Assembly: GCA_937973965.1 (NCBI GenBank)
Contig: CALJJQ010000057.1
Span: 1 to 63,175, forward strand
Source: an uncultured Calothrix sp.
GTDB lineage: Bacteria > Cyanobacteriota > Cyanobacteriia > Cyanobacteriales > Nostocaceae
Direction: 5' to 3'
Length of the DNA stretch: 63,175 nt
A program made the position numbers and the translations under genes. The notes beneath the pieces were generated by a model. The model was not told the DNA's origin and ran no database searches. It saw nothing but the letters and a program-made list of their open reading frames with translations. Position 1 is the stretch's first letter; every line of letters starts with the position of its first letter. Positions 16,771 through 25,257 of the stretch are shown one piece after another.

Positions 16771-16980
16771 GGCTTGCTGCAAAGTAGTAAAACTCTCATA
16801 CAGTAAGTAAGCTTTGGAGGGTATTTTATGCGCCAAAAATTGCCAACAAATAGGCATATAGAAGCTCAAAAAACTTGCATCTGTAATTTTGTGGAGTCAA
16901 TGAAAAGTGGAATTTTGGGGTAAAAACTATTCCCTACTCCCGACTCCCTACCCTCACTCAAAGACTTTGACAGCAGACCC
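16771..16980. mobile_element. MITE, family E, copy 1 (210 bp)
   Basis: The ends GGCTTGCTGC and CAGCAGACCC are imperfect inverted repeats. A direct duplication TAATATA flanks the unit at 16764-16770 and 16981-16987. The interior is non-coding and includes AGTAGGG-type heptamers. It is clearly related to 31149-31372. No transposase of this type is in the window. Confidence 0.8.
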
Positions 16981-17100
16981 TAATATACTCAAATACTTAA
17001 TTATTCTACTCCCCATCCCTTTTCCACTGGCAAAAAGCTTCCCACTTCCTCCTGAGTTGAATCTAAAATTTAAGAGTGAAAAATAAGAGGCTGATTGTCA

Positions 17101-18483
17101 ATGGCTTACGATTACGACTTATTTGTGATTGGTGCGGGAAGTGGTGGTTTAGCAGCTTCTAAACGTGCTGCTAGCTATGGAGCAAAGGTAGCGATCGCCG
17201 AGAATGACATGGTGGGTGGAACCTGTGTGATTCGTGGTTGCGTTCCTAAAAAATTAATGAAATATGGTTCCCATTTCCCCGCGTTGTTTTCCGAAGCTGC
17301 GGGTTATGGGTGGAAAGTGGGGGATGCGGAATTAGATTGGGAAAAATTTATTACCTCGATTGATAACGAAGTCCGTCGGTTATCGGCTTTGCATATTAGT
17401 TTGCTGGAAAAAAATGGTGTTCAATTAATTCAAGGTAGGGCAAAATTATTAGATCCCCATACAATCGAGGTTGGTGACAAAAAATATACAGCCGACAAAA
17501 TCCTGATTGCGGTGGGTGGTCGTCCCGTGAAACCAGACGTACCGGGTTTTGAACATGGTATCGTGTCTGACCAAATATTTCATTTGCCAGCCAGACCGAA
17601 ACATATTGCCATTATTGGTGCAGGTTATATTGGTACGGAATTTGCTTGTATTATGCGGGGTTTGGGTAGCGAAGTCACCCATATTAACCGCAGTGGGATG
17701 ATTTTGCGAGGATTCGATGATGATATTCGTAGCAATGTCGAAGAGGGTATGGTTAACCACGGGATTAGATTAATTAAAAATAGCGTGGTGGAAAAGGTTG
17801 AGCAAGTTGATGGGAGATTGAAGCTAACCCTATCAGACGAGAAATTAGAACCAGTGATTGCCGATGTTTTTTTAATTGCCACTGGACGCGCACCGAATGT
17901 AATTGGTTTAGGTTTAGAAGCAGCTGGGGTGGAACTAGCGGAAGATAGCCTGGTGGAGATACCAGGCTATGGGAAAATGAGCGCCATTAAGGTCAATGAG
18001 TATAGCCAAACCAGCCAACCCAATATTTACGCTGTCGGTGATGTTACTGACCGATTGAACCTGACACCTGTAGCAATTGGGGAAGGTAGAGCCTTTGCCG
18101 ATAGTGAATTTGGTGAAAACCGTCGTGTCTTTAGTCACTCAAACGTGGCGACGGCAATTTTTTCCACACCAGAAGCTGCGACGGTGGGGTTAACGGAAGC
18201 CGAAGCGAAGGAAAAATACGGTGAAGACGGGATTAAGGTTTTCCGTACCCAATTCCGTTCCATGTACTATGTGTTAACCGGAAAACAGGAAAAAACCATG
18301 ATGAAATTGGTGGTGGAAAAAGCCACCGATAAAGTCCTGGGAGCGCATATGGTTGGAGATAACGCGGCGGAAATTATTCAAGGAATTGCGATCGCAGTCA
18401 AAATGGGTGCAACCAAAAAAGACTTTGACGCAACCGTCGGTATCCATCCCTCTGTAGCTGAGGAATTTGTCACCATGAGATAA
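17101..18483 (+). CDS. gor: Glutathione reductase (NADPH)
   Basis: From the ATG at 17101 (a TTG two codons earlier is also open) the protein has 460 residues, the normal length. It is a class I pyridine nucleotide-disulfide oxidoreductase: FAD-binding GAGSGGLAASKRAA at the N-terminus, redox-active GGTCVIRGCVPKKLM with the two active-site cysteines, a second dinucleotide fold IIGAGYIGTEFA, GDVTDR in the FAD-contacting region, and the C-terminal dimer motif GIHPSVAEEFVT carrying the catalytic histidine. It reduces glutathione disulfide in the cytoplasm. The CVIRGC spacing of CX4C is standard. It is preceded by heptamer traces and appears monocistronic. Confidence 0.93.
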   Translation: MAYDYDLFVIGAGSGGLAASKRAASYGAKVAIAENDMVGGTCVIRGCVPKKLMKYGSHFPALFSEAAGYGWKVGDAELDWEKFITSIDNEVRRLSALHISLLEKNGVQLIQGRAKLLDPHTIEVGDKKYTADKILIAVGGRPVKPDVPGFEHGIVSDQIFHLPARPKHIAIIGAGYIGTEFACIMRGLGSEVTHINRSGMILRGFDDDIRSNVEEGMVNHGIRLIKNSVVEKVEQVDGRLKLTLSDEKLEPVIADVFLIATGRAPNVIGLGLEAAGVELAEDSLVEIPGYGKMSAIKVNEYSQTSQPNIYAVGDVTDRLNLTPVAIGEGRAFADSEFGENRRVFSHSNVATAIFSTPEAATVGLTEAEAKEKYGEDGIKVFRTQFRSMYYVLTGKQEKTMMKLVVEKATDKVLGAHMVGDNAAEIIQGIAIAVKMGATKKDFDATVGIHPSVAEEFVTMR

Positions 18484-18787
18484 ACAAGGGATTACAAACA
18501 GGGGAAATTTCTAGTAGAGACGACCCGTCGGGTCGTCCCTCCCCTTCAGAAAGAATTGTGAAGTTATCAACAAGAGAAATTGTATTTTTGATGAAGCGCA
18601 ACAAAATCAGGGTCAAAGGCTTGAAGAACACAGGAAAGAGTATCCATTAGCCAATGGCGGGAACTCACAATAAACTTGGAAATTCTTCATATACAGAACC
18701 ACCATGTTACCATCTGGATGGTTTGAAAGGGTTCGCACCTGGCAAAATACAAATTAAAGCCGACGAATCCCAACGTCTCTAAATTCG
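18484..18787. repeat. Gap with a GACGACCC palindrome
   Basis: The only feature recognised is the palindrome GACGACCCG-T-CGGGTCGTC at 18519-18537, set in AGAGAC...GTCCCT. It is a variant of the dispersed GACG palindrome family with both arms changed. The rest should contain the oxidoreductase promoter. Confidence 0.6.
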
Positions 18788-19888
18788 GTGGTTGAGGAGA
18801 GAATAGTAGTGCAAGATAGCATGTCAGTGGCAGAACCAAATCCACATACGCAGCGAAACCAGCCACAACCGATTCGTGTCGGTGTGATCGGCGTGGGTAA
18901 CATGGGGCAACATCACACCCGTGTCCTCAGTTCCATGAAAGACGTGGAACTGGTGGGGGTGGCGGATGTTAACGTTGAACTGGGGCTGGAAACTGCAAGT
19001 AAGTACAAAGCCTGTTTTTTTGAGGATTACTGCGACTTACTACCCCTAGTGGATGCGGTTTGTATCGCAGTACCGACCCGTTTACATTATGCGGTGGGAA
19101 TTAATTGTTTGTTGGCTGGTATCCATGTTCTGATTGAAAAGCCGATTGCAGCCAGCATTTCGGAGGCGGAATCCCTAGTGAATGCGGCGGCGGAATCCCG
19201 ATGCATTCTTCAGGTTGGGCATATTGAAAGGTTTAACCCGGCATTTCAGGAACTAAGTAAAGTCGTAAAAACCGAACAAATTATCGCCTTAGAATCCCAT
19301 CGGCTGAGTCCATACTCCCATCGAGCTAATGATGTATCGGTAGTTTTAGATTTAATGATTCACGATATCGATTTGTTGTTGGAACTGGCTGCATCTCCAG
19401 TGATTAAGCTGTCTGCTAGTGGTACACGTAGTCAGGATTCTCCCTATCTGGATTATGTAACAGCGACTTTAGGCTTTGCCAATGGTATAGTTGCCACCTT
19501 AAATGCCAGCAAAGTTACCCACCGCAAAATCCGACGTATTGTTGCTCACTGCAAAAATTCCTTTACAGAAACAGATTTTTTACAAAATGAAGTTTTGATC
19601 CATCGACATACCGCAGGGAATCCAGCACCGGAATATGGTCAAGCTCTTTATCGTCAAGATGGTTTAATCGAAAAGGTTTACACTACCAATGTGGAGCCAT
19701 TACGGGCAGAATTAGAGCATTTTATCAACTGTGTTCGGGGTGGTAATCAACCATCAGTCGGTGGAGAACAAGCCCTTAAAGCCCTGCGGTTAGCAAGTTT
19801 AATTGAACAAATGGCTCTGGATGACCGGGTTTGGGACCCCTCGGAATGGCAATCACAAGAGCGAATTCAGTCTTTAACCAGATTCTAA
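18788..19888 (+). CDS. Gfo/Idh/MocA-family oxidoreductase
   Basis: The ORF begins with GTG at 18788 (366 residues); ATG at 18821 is an alternative closer to the domain. An N-terminal Rossmann fold is marked by VGVIGVGNMGQHHTRVL, and EKPIAASISEAE carries the EKP motif with the catalytic lysine. The C-terminal domain contains GHIERFNPAFQEL and MIHDIDLLLEL, including the usual active-site histidine. This pattern resembles NDP-sugar 3-dehydrogenases of the WlbA/WbpB type more than inositol dehydrogenases. The exact substrate cannot be read from sequence. No sugar biosynthesis genes adjoin it. Confidence 0.88.
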   Translation: MVEERIVVQDSMSVAEPNPHTQRNQPQPIRVGVIGVGNMGQHHTRVLSSMKDVELVGVADVNVELGLETASKYKACFFEDYCDLLPLVDAVCIAVPTRLHYAVGINCLLAGIHVLIEKPIAASISEAESLVNAAAESRCILQVGHIERFNPAFQELSKVVKTEQIIALESHRLSPYSHRANDVSVVLDLMIHDIDLLLELAASPVIKLSASGTRSQDSPYLDYVTATLGFANGIVATLNASKVTHRKIRRIVAHCKNSFTETDFLQNEVLIHRHTAGNPAPEYGQALYRQDGLIEKVYTTNVEPLRAELEHFINCVRGGNQPSVGGEQALKALRLASLIEQMALDDRVWDPSEWQSQERIQSLTRF

Positions 19889-20053
19889 GTAGCAAATATA
19901 AATAATTTTAATTAATTGGGTAAGAGGTATAATTATTTCCTTTTACCCTTTCTTTTTTTGATTGATTTTTGTGAGTGATTGGTAATTTTTCCGACAATTT
20001 ACTTCAAACTAAAATAACAACAGCTACGGAAAATTAGAGGAACCGCAAACTCA

Positions 20054-20671
20054 ATGCTGGAATGGATCACAAATACAATCAACTCCCTTGGCTACCTTGG
20101 CATTGGTTTATTAATGTTTTTAGAAAATTTATTTCCTCCCCTCCCCTCAGAACTGATTATGCCTTTAGCAGGATTTACATCTAGTCCAGAAGCAGGGGGA
20201 AAATTGAGTTTAGCAGGTGTTTTTTTGGCGGGTGTAATTGGTTCCGTGCTGGGCGGTTTGGTTTGGTATTATCCGGGTAAGCTGTTGGGATTAGAGCGAC
20301 TCCAGGAATTAGCAGACAGATATGGTAAGTGGGTGACAATATCCAGCAAAGATATTACCAAAGCGAATATTTGGTTTAATCGTCAAGGAAGTAAAGCTGT
20401 TTTCATCGGCAGATTAATACCGGGAGTACGGACATTAATTTCCGTACCAGCAGGAATTAGTAACATGCCCATAATTACCTTCCTATTGTATACGGGCTTG
20501 GGTAGCGCCTTGTGGGTAGGTTTGCTAACATACTCAGGATACGTATTGGGTAAACAATATGAACTTGTCGAGCGATACCTAGCTCCTGTATCAAAAATAG
20601 TGCTACTTGCGATCGCCCTAATTTTTGTCGGATGGGTGGTGAAACGGAAACGTTACAGCCAAAGAAGATAA
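20054..20671 (+). CDS. DedA/VTT-domain membrane protein
   Basis: This 205-residue inner-membrane protein carries the DedA motif set: FLENLFPPLPSELIMPLAGF with the conserved acidic residue and E-x-x-x-P, then GSVLGGLVWYYPGKLLG, and FIGRLIPGVRTLISVPAGISNM with the conserved FIGR-x-IPG-x-R core. DedA proteins are proposed lipid scramblases or proton-coupled undecaprenyl-phosphate or phospholipid transporters. The tail KRKRYSQRR is cytoplasmic by charge. It lies between the Gfo/Idh gene and the ParM-like operon in the same direction, with separate spacing. Confidence 0.92.
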   Translation: MLEWITNTINSLGYLGIGLLMFLENLFPPLPSELIMPLAGFTSSPEAGGKLSLAGVFLAGVIGSVLGGLVWYYPGKLLGLERLQELADRYGKWVTISSKDITKANIWFNRQGSKAVFIGRLIPGVRTLISVPAGISNMPIITFLLYTGLGSALWVGLLTYSGYVLGKQYELVERYLAPVSKIVLLAIALIFVGWVVKRKRYSQRR

Positions 20672-20952
20672 AAAATTATACGGTTATCTACAATTTTGTA
20701 GAAAAAAATCGCAGAAGAAACTAGTCCAAAAATGATACGATGCTGTCAATATCAAAGTGTTGCAGTCGTTATCGTCGCTAGGGATACAAAGGAGTGAATT
20801 AAATTTACAATTGATACGCTCTTGGCAACAGGTATAACAGTAAAGGTATATCTGACAACTGTTTCCCAATAAACCAACTGATTATGCTCGCATTTTTATA
20901 AAATGAGCATTTTATGACTTGTTCAAACTTGAAGTAATTACTAGGAGCTTTC

Positions 20953-22107
20953 ATGACGGAACAACCTTCTGCCGCTACACCAATGAATGCTGCTGCAATC
21001 CCCATGAACCGGGTTACAGCATCGACTCCGATTAACGCCATCCCCAAACCCATGAATGGTGGTGGTTCTCCTTCTGGGAAAAACATCCTCAGTGTAGACC
21101 TAGGTCGGACTTCTACCAAGACCTGTGTCAGTCGCGAACCCAATAATGTGATATTTATCCCCGCCAATGTCAAAAAAATGTCAATGGAACAGGTTCGGGG
21201 TGGAGTATTTGAAGCACGTGCTACTGACCCCTTGATGGATTTATGGTTTGAGTATCAGGGTAGCGGTTATGCTGTCGGTCAATTAGCTGCTGACTTCGGA
21301 GCCAATCTCGGTGTAGGCCAATCGAAAGTAGAAGATGCGTTGTGTAAAGTATTAGCTGCGGCTGGATATTTCAAACTCAAGGACGAAATTTCGGTTGTAT
21401 TGAGCTTACCTTACCACTCCCAGGAGCAATTTGAACGGGAAAAAAGCCAGTTAATCAGTCAGGTTAGCGGTCCCCACATTCTCAACTTCCGTGGAGAAGA
21501 GGTAAACTTAAATGTGACTAAGGTTTGGGTAATGCCAGAGGGCTATGGTAGCCTCCTGTGGTGCGAAGCTCAACCGAAGAAAGGCCCATCTACTTCCGAC
21601 TTTACCAAAGTATCCGTGGCAATTGTGGATATCGGACACCAAACCATTGATTGCTTGATGGTGGATAATTTCCGCTTTGCACGGGGGGCTTCCAAGAGTG
21701 AAGACTTCGGGATGAATAAGTTTTATGAATTAGTGGCAGCAGAAATTGAAGGTTCTGACGCACAATCACTCTCCTTAATTGCAGCAGTGAATCGTCCCAA
21801 AGGCGATCGCTTTTATCGTCCCCGTGGTGCGAGCAAACCAACCAATTTGGACGACTTCCTCCCCAATTTAACGGAAATGTTCTCCCGCGAAATTTGCAGT
21901 CGGATTTTGGCTTGGCTCCCAGAACGGGTTACTGACGTGATTTTAACTGGTGGTGGTGGCGAATTTTTCTGGGAAGACATGCAACGTCTACTCAAAGAAG
22001 CAAAAATTAACGCCCACCTAGCCGCACCATCGCGTCAAGCCAATGCCTTGGGGCAGTATATTTATGGAGAAACCCAATTATCTGCCAATCGTACACCTAA
22101 GGCCTAA
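20953..22107 (+). CDS. ParM/StbA-family actin-like ATPase (chromosomal ParM homologue, CorM-like)
   Basis: The 384-residue protein begins with a ~45-residue Pro/Asn/Met-rich tail with repeated (I/T)PMN motifs, then an actin-like ATPase fold. Phosphate 1 is ILSVDLGRTSTKTCV, phosphate 2 is VAIVDIGHQTIDCLMV, and the adenosine motif is VILTGGGGEFFWEDM. These are typical of ParM/Alp filaments. The next gene, 5 bp downstream, encodes a ribbon-helix-helix plus coiled-coil protein, as parR follows parM. No plasmid replication gene is nearby, so the pair is chromosomal. As I recall, such a pair in Anabaena has been reported as a cortical cell-shape system (CorM/CorR) derived from ParMR; that link is from memory and needs an alignment. 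Confidence 0.85.
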   Translation: MTEQPSAATPMNAAAIPMNRVTASTPINAIPKPMNGGGSPSGKNILSVDLGRTSTKTCVSREPNNVIFIPANVKKMSMEQVRGGVFEARATDPLMDLWFEYQGSGYAVGQLAADFGANLGVGQSKVEDALCKVLAAAGYFKLKDEISVVLSLPYHSQEQFEREKSQLISQVSGPHILNFRGEEVNLNVTKVWVMPEGYGSLLWCEAQPKKGPSTSDFTKVSVAIVDIGHQTIDCLMVDNFRFARGASKSEDFGMNKFYELVAAEIEGSDAQSLSLIAAVNRPKGDRFYRPRGASKPTNLDDFLPNLTEMFSREICSRILAWLPERVTDVILTGGGGEFFWEDMQRLLKEAKINAHLAAPSRQANALGQYIYGETQLSANRTPKA

Positions 22108-22112
22108 TTCTG

Positions 22113-22679
22113 ATGTTCCAATGGTCCAAAAAAGTCGTTAAATCCGTTTCGTTTAATCCTGGAGTCGCGGACGAAAGTTTACTTGCATTAGTCGAAAGTC
22201 ATTTGGAGAAAGACCCTGACAAGTCGTTTAGCGATTTATGCAAGGAAGCACTTTGGCAAGCTTTGTGTGTACCAGAGTCGGTTCGTCCCGTCTCCGGTTC
22301 CCCAATGGTGTTATCAGAGGGGAAAATTGCAGATGAGACAAAATCGTCCAACTCTGCTCACGCAATCACCGGGTCAAATTTGGGGGTTGAGCAACAACTT
22401 GCTGTATTGCGACGACAAATGGCTGACCTAGAGGAACGTTTTTTTGCAAAGGAAGCAAATCGATTGGATGTGATGGAACGCCAGATATTGCAGTTAAATC
22501 AACAAATTGCCCAACTGGCGATGGTTCTTACCCAAGGTGTGACAGTCCAGGTTTCATCAATACCATCACCACCTGTTGCAGATAAGCGTTCTAATTCCAG
22601 TCCTGGGTTCAGTTCACCTCCACCCCAGGAGGTTGACCCTGTGATTAGTCGTCTCAGTCATTTAGTTGATGATTTTTAA
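22113..22679 (+). CDS. ParR/CorR-like partner: ribbon-helix-helix domain plus coiled coil
   Basis: The 188-residue protein starts 5 bp after the actin-like gene. Residues 9-52 (VKSVSFNPGVADESLLALVESHLEKDPDKSFSDLCKEAL, shown here only by its ends VSFNPG and SFSDLCKEAL) fit a beta strand followed by two helices, as in ribbon-helix-helix proteins such as ParR. Residues about 90-145 form a strong heptad coiled coil (VEQQLAVLRRQMADLEERF, VMERQILQLNQQIAQL). The tail is Pro/Ser-rich and ends ISRLSHLVDDF, a short amphipathic, acidic C-terminus that could bind the actin-like partner, as ParR C-termini do. DNA or membrane binding cannot be told from sequence. A terminator hairpin follows. Confidence 0.75.
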   Translation: MFQWSKKVVKSVSFNPGVADESLLALVESHLEKDPDKSFSDLCKEALWQALCVPESVRPVSGSPMVLSEGKIADETKSSNSAHAITGSNLGVEQQLAVLRRQMADLEERFFAKEANRLDVMERQILQLNQQIAQLAMVLTQGVTVQVSSIPSPPVADKRSNSSPGFSSPPPQEVDPVISRLSHLVDDF

Positions 22680-22721
22680 ACTTTATTCAGGGTGCAATTT
22701 GTTCTCCACAATTTACATTAG

Positions 22722-22749
22722 CTCCTTAATAGTTAGGTCTATTAAGGAG
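22722..22749 (+). terminator. Hairpin terminator after the actin-like operon
   Basis: Perfect 10-bp arms CTCCTTAATA and TATTAAGGAG enclose GTTAGGTC. A T-rich tail (TATTGCTTTCTT) follows. It lies 43 bp after the stop of the ParR-like gene. Confidence 0.65.
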
Positions 22750-22827
22750 TATTGCTTTCTTAATTCGTAATTTCTCATCGCCTGTGGGCGGGTTATAGTG
22801 CAATACGCTTGGTGTTAAAGATGACTG

Positions 22828-23106
22828 TAGGTTGGGTTGAGGCTTTGCATCGACTGTTGATTTTGTGGAAATTTACCCATCAGTTCACACAGTTTTTGTG
22901 ATTATCTCGTCCCTATGCTCCGCGTGGGGACGCATTTCACGAGGGCTACTGCCTCAAATCAGGAAGCAGAGCTTCCCTATATGTATCAACAGCCGGAGTC
23001 TTGGAACAAGTTTGCTGTCACGGTTTGTGCATGAATTTGCGACCCCAAAAAAAAGGCACAAAGTACACAGCCTAGGCTCTGCCTCTACATTCTTTAACCC
23101 AACCTA
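22828..23106. repeat. MITE-like element, family G (TAGGTTGGGTT ends)
   Basis: Inverted ends TAGGTTGGGTT (22828-22838) and AACCCAACCTA (23096-23106) bound ~280 bp of non-coding DNA. The interior contains a CTCCGCGTGGGGACGC segment and a GCAGAGCTTCCC motif, relatives of which recur at 35400-35460. Confidence 0.55.
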
Positions 23107-23263
23107 GTATCTTAAAAGTAGTGGTAGACCGTCCCAACCAAGGTAGAAAAAACCGCTTCGTAGCAGGGGTGACCACTAAAATCTCCACGACAGAACTCCA
23201 ACAGTCGCCGGGAGCATCTCAAATGATAGCTCGTATCGTGCAAGGATGAGGGGAATCTTGGGG
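23107..23263 (+). ncRNA. 5' non-coding region of the IS110 element, candidate bridge-RNA region
   Basis: This ORF-free segment lies between the family G element and the transposase start. It contains an AGTGGT...ACCACT inverted pair around 23120-23178 enclosing GACCGTCCC and CCGCTTCGTAGC. In IS110-group elements the bridge RNA is encoded in the non-coding end before the gene. The placement is by analogy only; a second, better structured candidate lies downstream of the gene. Confidence 0.35.
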
Positions 23264-24259
23264 ATGTCATCAAAAACAGGGAGTGCGATCGCACAGAACT
23301 ATGTAGGTATCGATGTCAGTCAAGCAAGACTAGATGTTGATATTCGTCCAGTAAACATCACACTAAAAGTCGCAAATACAAAGGAAGAAATTACAACTTG
23401 AGTCGAAACAATCAAATTATATAACCCCAAATTAATAGTCATAGAAGCAACAGGAGGATTAGAAACAGAAGCAATAATTCAATTACAAGCATCTCAACAA
23501 CCAGTAGCACTGATAAACCCACGTCAAGGAAGAGATTTTGCAAAGGCATCCGGGTATTTAGGGAAGACAGATACAATTGATGCAAGAGTATTAGCGCATT
23601 TTGGAGAAGCAATTCAACCAAAAGTGTTAGCGATAGAATCAGAAGAATCACGCCAGTTGGGTGAATTAGTGAGTCGTAGACGGCAGTTGGTAGAAATGCA
23701 AACTGCGGAGAAAAATCGACTTGCTCGTGTTCGTGGAAAAGCATTGGAAGAGATAGAGAAACATCTCGAATATCTAGAAAAAAGGCGAAATCAGATCAAT
23801 GAAGAAATAGAAGAAATGACGAAAAATAACCAGGAATGGTCAGAGAAGGTAAAGCTGTTCAAAACTTTTCCTGGTATAGGTTCTGTAATTTCTTCAACCA
23901 TCGTTTCTGATTTGCCGGAATTAGGAAAACTATCAGCAAAATGTATTTCTCGGCTAGTTGGAGTCGCACCGCTTAATCATGATGGCGGACAGTTTAAAGG
24001 TCAGCGAATGATTTGGGGAGGTCGTGCTCATATTCGTGCAATTCTGTACATGGGAACTTGAGTTGCAACACCTTGTAATCCTGTGTTCAAAGAATTTTAC
24101 GAGGGTCTTGTTGAACGTGGAAAATCAAAGAAACTTGCGATTACAGCTTGTGTTCGTAAAATGTTAGTTATTCTCAATGCGATGGTCAGAGATAATAAAC
24201 CTTGGAATGTTGCTAAAACAGAGATATCAGTCAGTTCAAGTCGAAATTATCTTGGCTGA
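23264..24259 (+). pseudogene. IS110-family transposase with two in-frame TGA codons
   Basis: A single frame of 332 codons from ATG 23264 to TGA 24257-24259 encodes an IS110/IS1111 (DEDD) recombinase. The N-terminal YVGIDVSQARLDV carries the first catalytic aspartate, IVIEATGG the glutamate, and KTDTIDARVLAHF the two further aspartates. The C-terminal transposase_20 domain has FKTFPGIGSVISS and GVAPLNHDGGQFKGQRMIWGG. The frame is interrupted by TGA at 23399-23401 and 24059-24061, both in the context ACTTGAGT. No frameshift is seen, so only two point changes separate it from an intact gene. It may be a recent pseudogene; readthrough cannot be excluded from sequence. Confidence 0.85.
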
Positions 24260-24363
24260 AATCAAGCATACATTATTCGATTTCTTCGTTAGTAATTCGA
24301 TATTTCTTCGATGCTTTCAAGTCAGTTATTTATGACTTGAGAATATTGTAATTGATATATTTT

Positions 24364-24485
24364 CCCCTGACGCTTGAGACCGCGACTGGGGAAGATTCGG
24401 TGGCGAAGCGGAGTTCTAAGTGCGGGCTAGGTTGATTTGTGATGCTCACAAATAGTTTTAATGCCCCCACTTGGTGCCACCGAAT
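24364..24485 (+). ncRNA. Strongly structured non-coding segment downstream of the IS110 transposase
   Basis: An outer 10-bp stem pairs ATTCGGTGGC (24395-24404) with GCCACCGAAT (24476-24485). Inside it, ATTTGTGA (24435-24442) pairs with TCACAAAT (24446-24453) around a TGC loop. Just before it, CCCC (24364-24367) and GGGG (24388-24391) bound a third small stem. Such nested perfect stems next to an IS110-family gene fit a bridge RNA encoded on the 3' side (IS1111-like arrangement). The RNA identity is inferred; transcription and strand are unproven. Confidence 0.45.
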
Positions 24486-24599
24486 TAGCGAAGCCTTTCC
24501 CCCTGTCGCGTCATTTTATTTTTTGCGATCGCTTGACTTTTAACACAGTCGCTACAGTTATCTTTAACTGAACCGTATTGAATTAACACCTGAAAATCG

Positions 24600-24715
24600 A
24601 GAGTTTCAATAATCCAAAATCTAAAATCCATAGACGCACGTAGTGCGGCTTCCCGTAGGGTAATCCAAAATCTAAAATCGAATAATCTAAAATCTAAAAT
24701 CGAATAATTTGTCTT
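24600..24715. repeat. AATCCAAAATCTAAAATC heptamer tract
   Basis: Repeated AATC(C/T)AAAATC heptamers are split by a CGCACGTAGTGCG-containing segment. The tract runs into the 3' end of the cyclo-ligase gene and supplies its stop codon (TTTTAG). Confidence 0.75.
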
Positions 24716-25257
24716 TCCGTACAGACGTAGCTTAACTGTCTGTCCCAAGGTTCGATGGGTAACTCATGAATGAGGGCGAAATCAAAAAGAATACCGATAG
24801 AAGGGATTGTTAGCCATTCAGGGGAAGCGAACATACGGTCGTAATATCCACCTCCGTAGCCTAGACGATAACCACGGCGATCGCCAGCGACACAGGGGAC
24901 TAAAATTAAATCGACCTGGTTAGGTGTTATGATGTTTGCATCTGTGGTTGGTTCTAGAATTCCGTAGCGACCAGTTTGGAGGGGGTCTCCAGGTTTCCAC
25001 TCCCACCAAGTCATTTGTTGACCGACACAGCGAGGGAATCCCCAGATTTGCTGGGAATTGGTGAATAACTGGTGTAGATTTGGCTCGTTTTGAATGCTAA
25101 AGTAGGCTAGAACCGTTTTGGCTTGGGTAAATACTGAAAAGCTTTGTAAATTTTGACAAATCAGGGTACTTTTGCTTTGCCAATCATCCCTTTCTAGTTG
25201 GGAACGGGTTTTTAAAAACTGACTACGAAGTTGATTTTTAGTTTGAGTTTCTACCAT
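24694..25257 (-). CDS. 5-formyltetrahydrofolate cyclo-ligase
   Basis: The 187-residue protein converts 5-formyl-THF to 5,10-methenyl-THF with ATP. The signature LVPCVAGDRRGYRLGYGGGYYDR, here seen with its core GDRRGYRLGYGGGYYD, is the nucleotide/folate-binding loop of the family. YGILEP and the N-terminal RSQFLKTRSQL helix are also typical. Its ATG overlaps the stop codon of the upstream membrane-protein gene (ATGGTAG arrangement), so translation is probably coupled. The final residues and stop lie in heptamer repeats. Confidence 0.92.
   Translation of the reverse strand: MVETQTKNQLRSQFLKTRSQLERDDWQSKSTLICQNLQSFSVFTQAKTVLAYFSIQNEPNLHQLFTNSQQIWGFPRCVGQQMTWWEWKPGDPLQTGRYGILEPTTDANIITPNQVDLILVPCVAGDRRGYRLGYGGGYYDRMFASPEWLTIPSIGILFDFALIHELPIEPWDRQLSYVCTERQIIRF

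Larger units (their letters stand above)
16267..17100. other. 830-bp gap downstream of devH with hairpins and a MITE
   Basis: No protein gene is seen. It contains two hairpins (16542-16624), a family E MITE (16771-16980), and a TCTAAAATTTAA heptamer trace just before the glutathione reductase start. Confidence 0.55.

Noticed and set aside
20672-20952. A tandem-repeat centromere (parC) upstream of the actin-like gene
   Set aside because: I see no regular iterons; only inverted repeats near the start codon.
22865-23107. An 80-residue ORF within element G
   Set aside because: It is a translation of the repeat interior with no family similarity.
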